The position numbers and the translations under genes were made by a program. The notes under the pieces are model-generated. The model worked only from the letters and a program-made list of their open reading frames with translations. It was not told the origin of the DNA and did not search any database. This document shows, in pieces, positions 61,230-64,000 of a stretch of DNA of 64,000 nt. Numbering within the stretch: the first letter of the stretch is position 1; each line of letters opens with the position of its first letter. This DNA is from Tenebrio molitor (Eukaryota > Arthropoda > Insecta > Coleoptera > Tenebrionidae): NCBI RefSeq assembly GCF_963966145.1, contig NC_091051.1, positions 558,001-622,000 of the forward strand. The letters run 5' to 3'.

Positions 61230-63187
61230 GCTTTAACTTATTTTGTGTACGCGGCGGTTTCATTTCCTCCTAATTACCACCGCACGGACTCTCATAAATC
61301 TTGCACCTTTCGTGCAAATTACCACAAAAAATCTACTCCGATGTCAATATCGATTTCGAATTATTCAACGGCACTTAATGAAATCAGTTACGGCCTCATC
61401 CGACGATCATAGTTTGGATATTTTATCGCGCCACCCTTCTTTCTGCGCCACCTAATAAATGCCCTTTTTATATCCGAGTGCGTGGGACTACAACACTAAA
61501 ATAACAGCTTTAATGACGAGGATAATTACATAACTAAGACTTTATTACACTTAATCCCGACGTAATTTCAGCTACCTTACACTGTTTTTTTTTTTTGTGA
61601 TACGTCCGTAAAGTTAATTAAGATCGATGCAATAATTAAAATGGGCCCGAACGCAAAGCACAAAAAATTATGACCGGCAGCTCTTAATTTTTAATTTAGT
61701 GATGCGTCTGCTACCCAAATTTATGGCGAAATAATTTTTGCCTCGGCAGAAACACGTTTAAACATGTTCGCTCCTACGAAACAATTCCAACAACAGTTTT
61801 GTTTAATTACCCCTTATATTGTTTCATCGTGTTGATGCCGTTTCCGAAATTTTTTATGTTATTGTTGGATTTTATTTTAGGTTGTTGCCGGCAATATTGT
61901 TTTATAATTACGTGAAACAACACGAATTGCCACGAATTTCGTGGGCGTTTTTGCATGTTTTGGAAATGATTATTTAAAATGTAAGAAAACGCTAGCAGTG
62001 CCCCGCGGAACAAAATTATAATTTTGCCTTAAAACTCGACGTCCGACATTATTATAACGGGAGTTGGCTTCGAACGAGTTTTTATTTTTTCTGTTACTTT
62101 AGACACACGCAAGAACGAACGACAAATGTCAGTCAGTACAATTGAAACCTGCGATTGAAAAACATAACCTATAAATTTTGCGCGGCATCAGCATAACATG
62201 AAACGCCAAATAAAGAAAAAAAACATTTATTGAAATGTCAAACTTGTCAGTGTCTAAGGTGCAACGGAAAACAAAGAATGATCCATAACCAACCCTAAGT
62301 GAAAATTTTAATAGTCACCCGTTACATATTTTTGTCCTTGCTGTCTTATTTACAAATGCTAATCGAGGATCCTCCGGTCGTCGAATTTTTTCGTTCGACG
62401 ATAAACCGCTGAAGAAACACAATAACTCCTTAATTCGATCCGACTTCTTCCTCAAATAAACCGCCTCTTTGATTATTCACATAAAAAAAAGATTGTGGAG
62501 ATCAGTCCACAGCATCCGGACTTTTCCAAACCGGAACCCCTCCGATGATTCGTTTCCGGTCGAGTCGATATCCTGGCAGCGCACCCCAAATCCTGGTCTA
62601 CAGGTTTACAATTCATTTTTGGACTCCAGGACACTCGTTTGCAACAAACGAGAAGAGTTTTGACGCCGTGAATGTGCTCGTGTGAAGAACGGCGACGCCT
62701 GCGGTGGTTCTTGTTTAATTAAACGACAAACAGCGACAGGGTGGTCAAGTGAAGGGAACAAGTTTGGTGCGCACCCTGTATGTTCCGCGCTCGGGTTTAT
62801 CTATCTGTCATTAACTTTCGGGGCCTCTAATTACATTTATGTTCAAAGTTTTAGCGGAGTTGCTCGTTGCGAATTTACGTCCGTGTAGTTTTTAATTGAA
62901 GTATTTAAAGTGGTTGCAGTCTTGCTAGATATACGTTTGCACGGTTCGAGTAGCACCAAGTTGGAACTCGGAGATAAAAATTAGATGAGAAATTTATTAG
63001 GTCGGTCGAAAATTTCAATCGACGCTGCAAGACTCGGCAAAAAGGAAATTAATTAGAATTTTTTCGCCGTCGAAAAAATCCCCTGATTAAACCTTAGTGG
63101 ACTTGTTGCGTTGGATAAAAAGCGGAGGAGAGCCGATGTGTCGTTTAATGGGTGCGCCGACTTTAATTTAAATAAATTTAAAAATCC
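61230..63187. other. Region downstream of TMTC2
   Basis: AT-rich non-coding DNA. I see no gene, RNA or clear repeat. Confidence 0.5.
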
Positions 63188-63394
63188 GCCAGGATCTGTT
63201 TCAGAAGTGGAAGACAATTTTCTGAAGCTGGTAAAAGTCTATATTGCGTTTCCGAAGCCTTGATGGAAGCTTTAGCCGAGGAGGGACATGAAGTTACGGT
63301 TATTAGCCATTTCCCTCAGAATGCTCCGTTACCGAGATACAACGATATTAGTTTAAAAGATACCGCGGTTGCCGATGCCGTGATATTAGGGTAG
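63188..63394 (+). pseudogene. UDP-glycosyltransferase N-terminal fragment or lone exon
   Basis: After GATCTGTTTCAG the frame reads GRQFSEAGKSLYCVSEALME, ALAEEGHEVTVISHFPQNAP and LPRYNDISLKDTA, up to a stop at 63392. The GKS...(V).(ALM).(L)AE.GHEVTVISHFP.....Y.DISL pattern is that of the N-terminal domain of insect UGTs, which conjugate sugars to small lipophilic compounds in the ER. No signal peptide or start codon is seen upstream. A weak donor (GG/GTAGAG at 63391) could end an exon, so this may be either the first recognisable exon of a UGT gene running out of the window or a broken copy. Confidence 0.55.
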
Positions 63395-64000
63395 AGGAAA
63401 TTCGGAGGCGAGGATTCCACCGGTTCGGTACCGGTGCTCATTAAACGCCAACGGATGATTTTTATTTAAACCAATTCCGTTGTAATATCCTAGGAACTCG
63501 GGGATATTATTTACATTCTTGCCGCTGCGACTCGATTACAGATGATGGCGGAATGGAAAAAGTGAAATTAGACTCGAGGAACGCCGCAATAAAGGATAAT
63601 CCGGTTTCGGGAAGGACCTGTTCTCCAACGGCAATAACATTATGACAAAAGAAAATTCTACCAAACCAGAAAACCCAACACACTACGCCGCTATCTCACC
63701 AAAATCTGACGTGAACACTAATTTTTATTACGCTGTCATAAATTCCTCTTCGATTTGTATTGCGGGTTGCCGAACTCGAAACAAACAATTCCATATTTTA
63801 TTTATTCGAATCCGGTTTGCGAAGCTCCGGTCTACCTTCGTACAATTTAATATCAGAAAGACCGGCACGAAAGCTATGTTCACATAACAATTAACTTTAC
63901 AAATAATGATATAACACGTAAACACGCATGAGTTTATCCGTTGCAACTTTTCGACGAAAATAATAACAAGTTCTGAACAAACGTGACATTTATTATTTAT
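63395..64000. other. Right end of window
   Basis: Non-coding as far as I can see. No continuation of the UGT domain is recognisable before the window ends. Confidence 0.45.

Noticed and set aside
1..64000. CRISPR arrays, bacterial operons or tRNA/rRNA genes
   Set aside because: No spaced direct-repeat array, no Shine-Dalgarno operon layout and no tRNA A/B box pair or rRNA sequence that I could recognise; the DNA is clearly intron-bearing and eukaryotic.

Overview
The window looks like animal nuclear DNA, most likely from an insect. It has long AT-rich introns, small GC-rich exons with canonical splice sites, an arthropod-type TATA/initiator promoter, and many insect-type DNA transposons (mariner-like, PIF/Harbinger-like, a THAP-domain element, TA-flanked MITEs). 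A beetle is my best guess, but that is impression and not proof.

One gene fills almost the whole window: a TMTC2 orthologue on the + strand. Its promoter is at about 3,970-4,005, its start codon at 4,271, its stop at 60,800 and its poly(A) signals at 61,053 and 61,224. Ten coding exons join in consistent phase to give 2,625 nt, or 874 residues. The first part is a multi-pass membrane region with the luminal Asp-Asp motif, the DUF1736 region and the AERVLYLPS motif. The second part is about nine TPR repeats. TMTC proteins are ER membrane proteins; the mammalian ones are required for O-mannosylation of cadherin domains. The splice structure has oddities: intron 2 has a GC donor, exons 8 and 9 each begin with a donor-like GTGAG directly after the acceptor AG, and there is a possible micro-exon after exon 6.

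Layout: 1-3,960 is upstream sequence with one hairpin-ended repeat. Intron 1 (7.4 kb) holds a mariner-like element and a MITE. Intron 2 (8.7 kb) holds a Crypton-like hairpin element, a palindromic MITE, a nested pair of elements and two abutting MITEs. Intron 4 (11.6 kb) holds transposase debris and MITEs. Intron 5 (15.6 kb) is the richest: a PIF/Harbinger element, a 1-kb snap-back element, a second copy of the intron-2 repeat in inverted orientation, and a mariner-like element inserted inside a smaller MITE. Intron 8 (5.8 kb) holds a THAP-coding element and a tandem hairpin array. Downstream, 61.2-63.2 kb shows no gene, and 63.2-63.4 kb holds a fragment of a UDP-glycosyltransferase N-terminal domain.

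The most unusual structure is a class of repeats with a roughly 120-bp snap-back hairpin just outside one arm of a 16-17 bp terminal inverted repeat. One of them (14,875-15,703) contains an internally deleted ORF that resembles Crypton-type tyrosine recombinase proteins.
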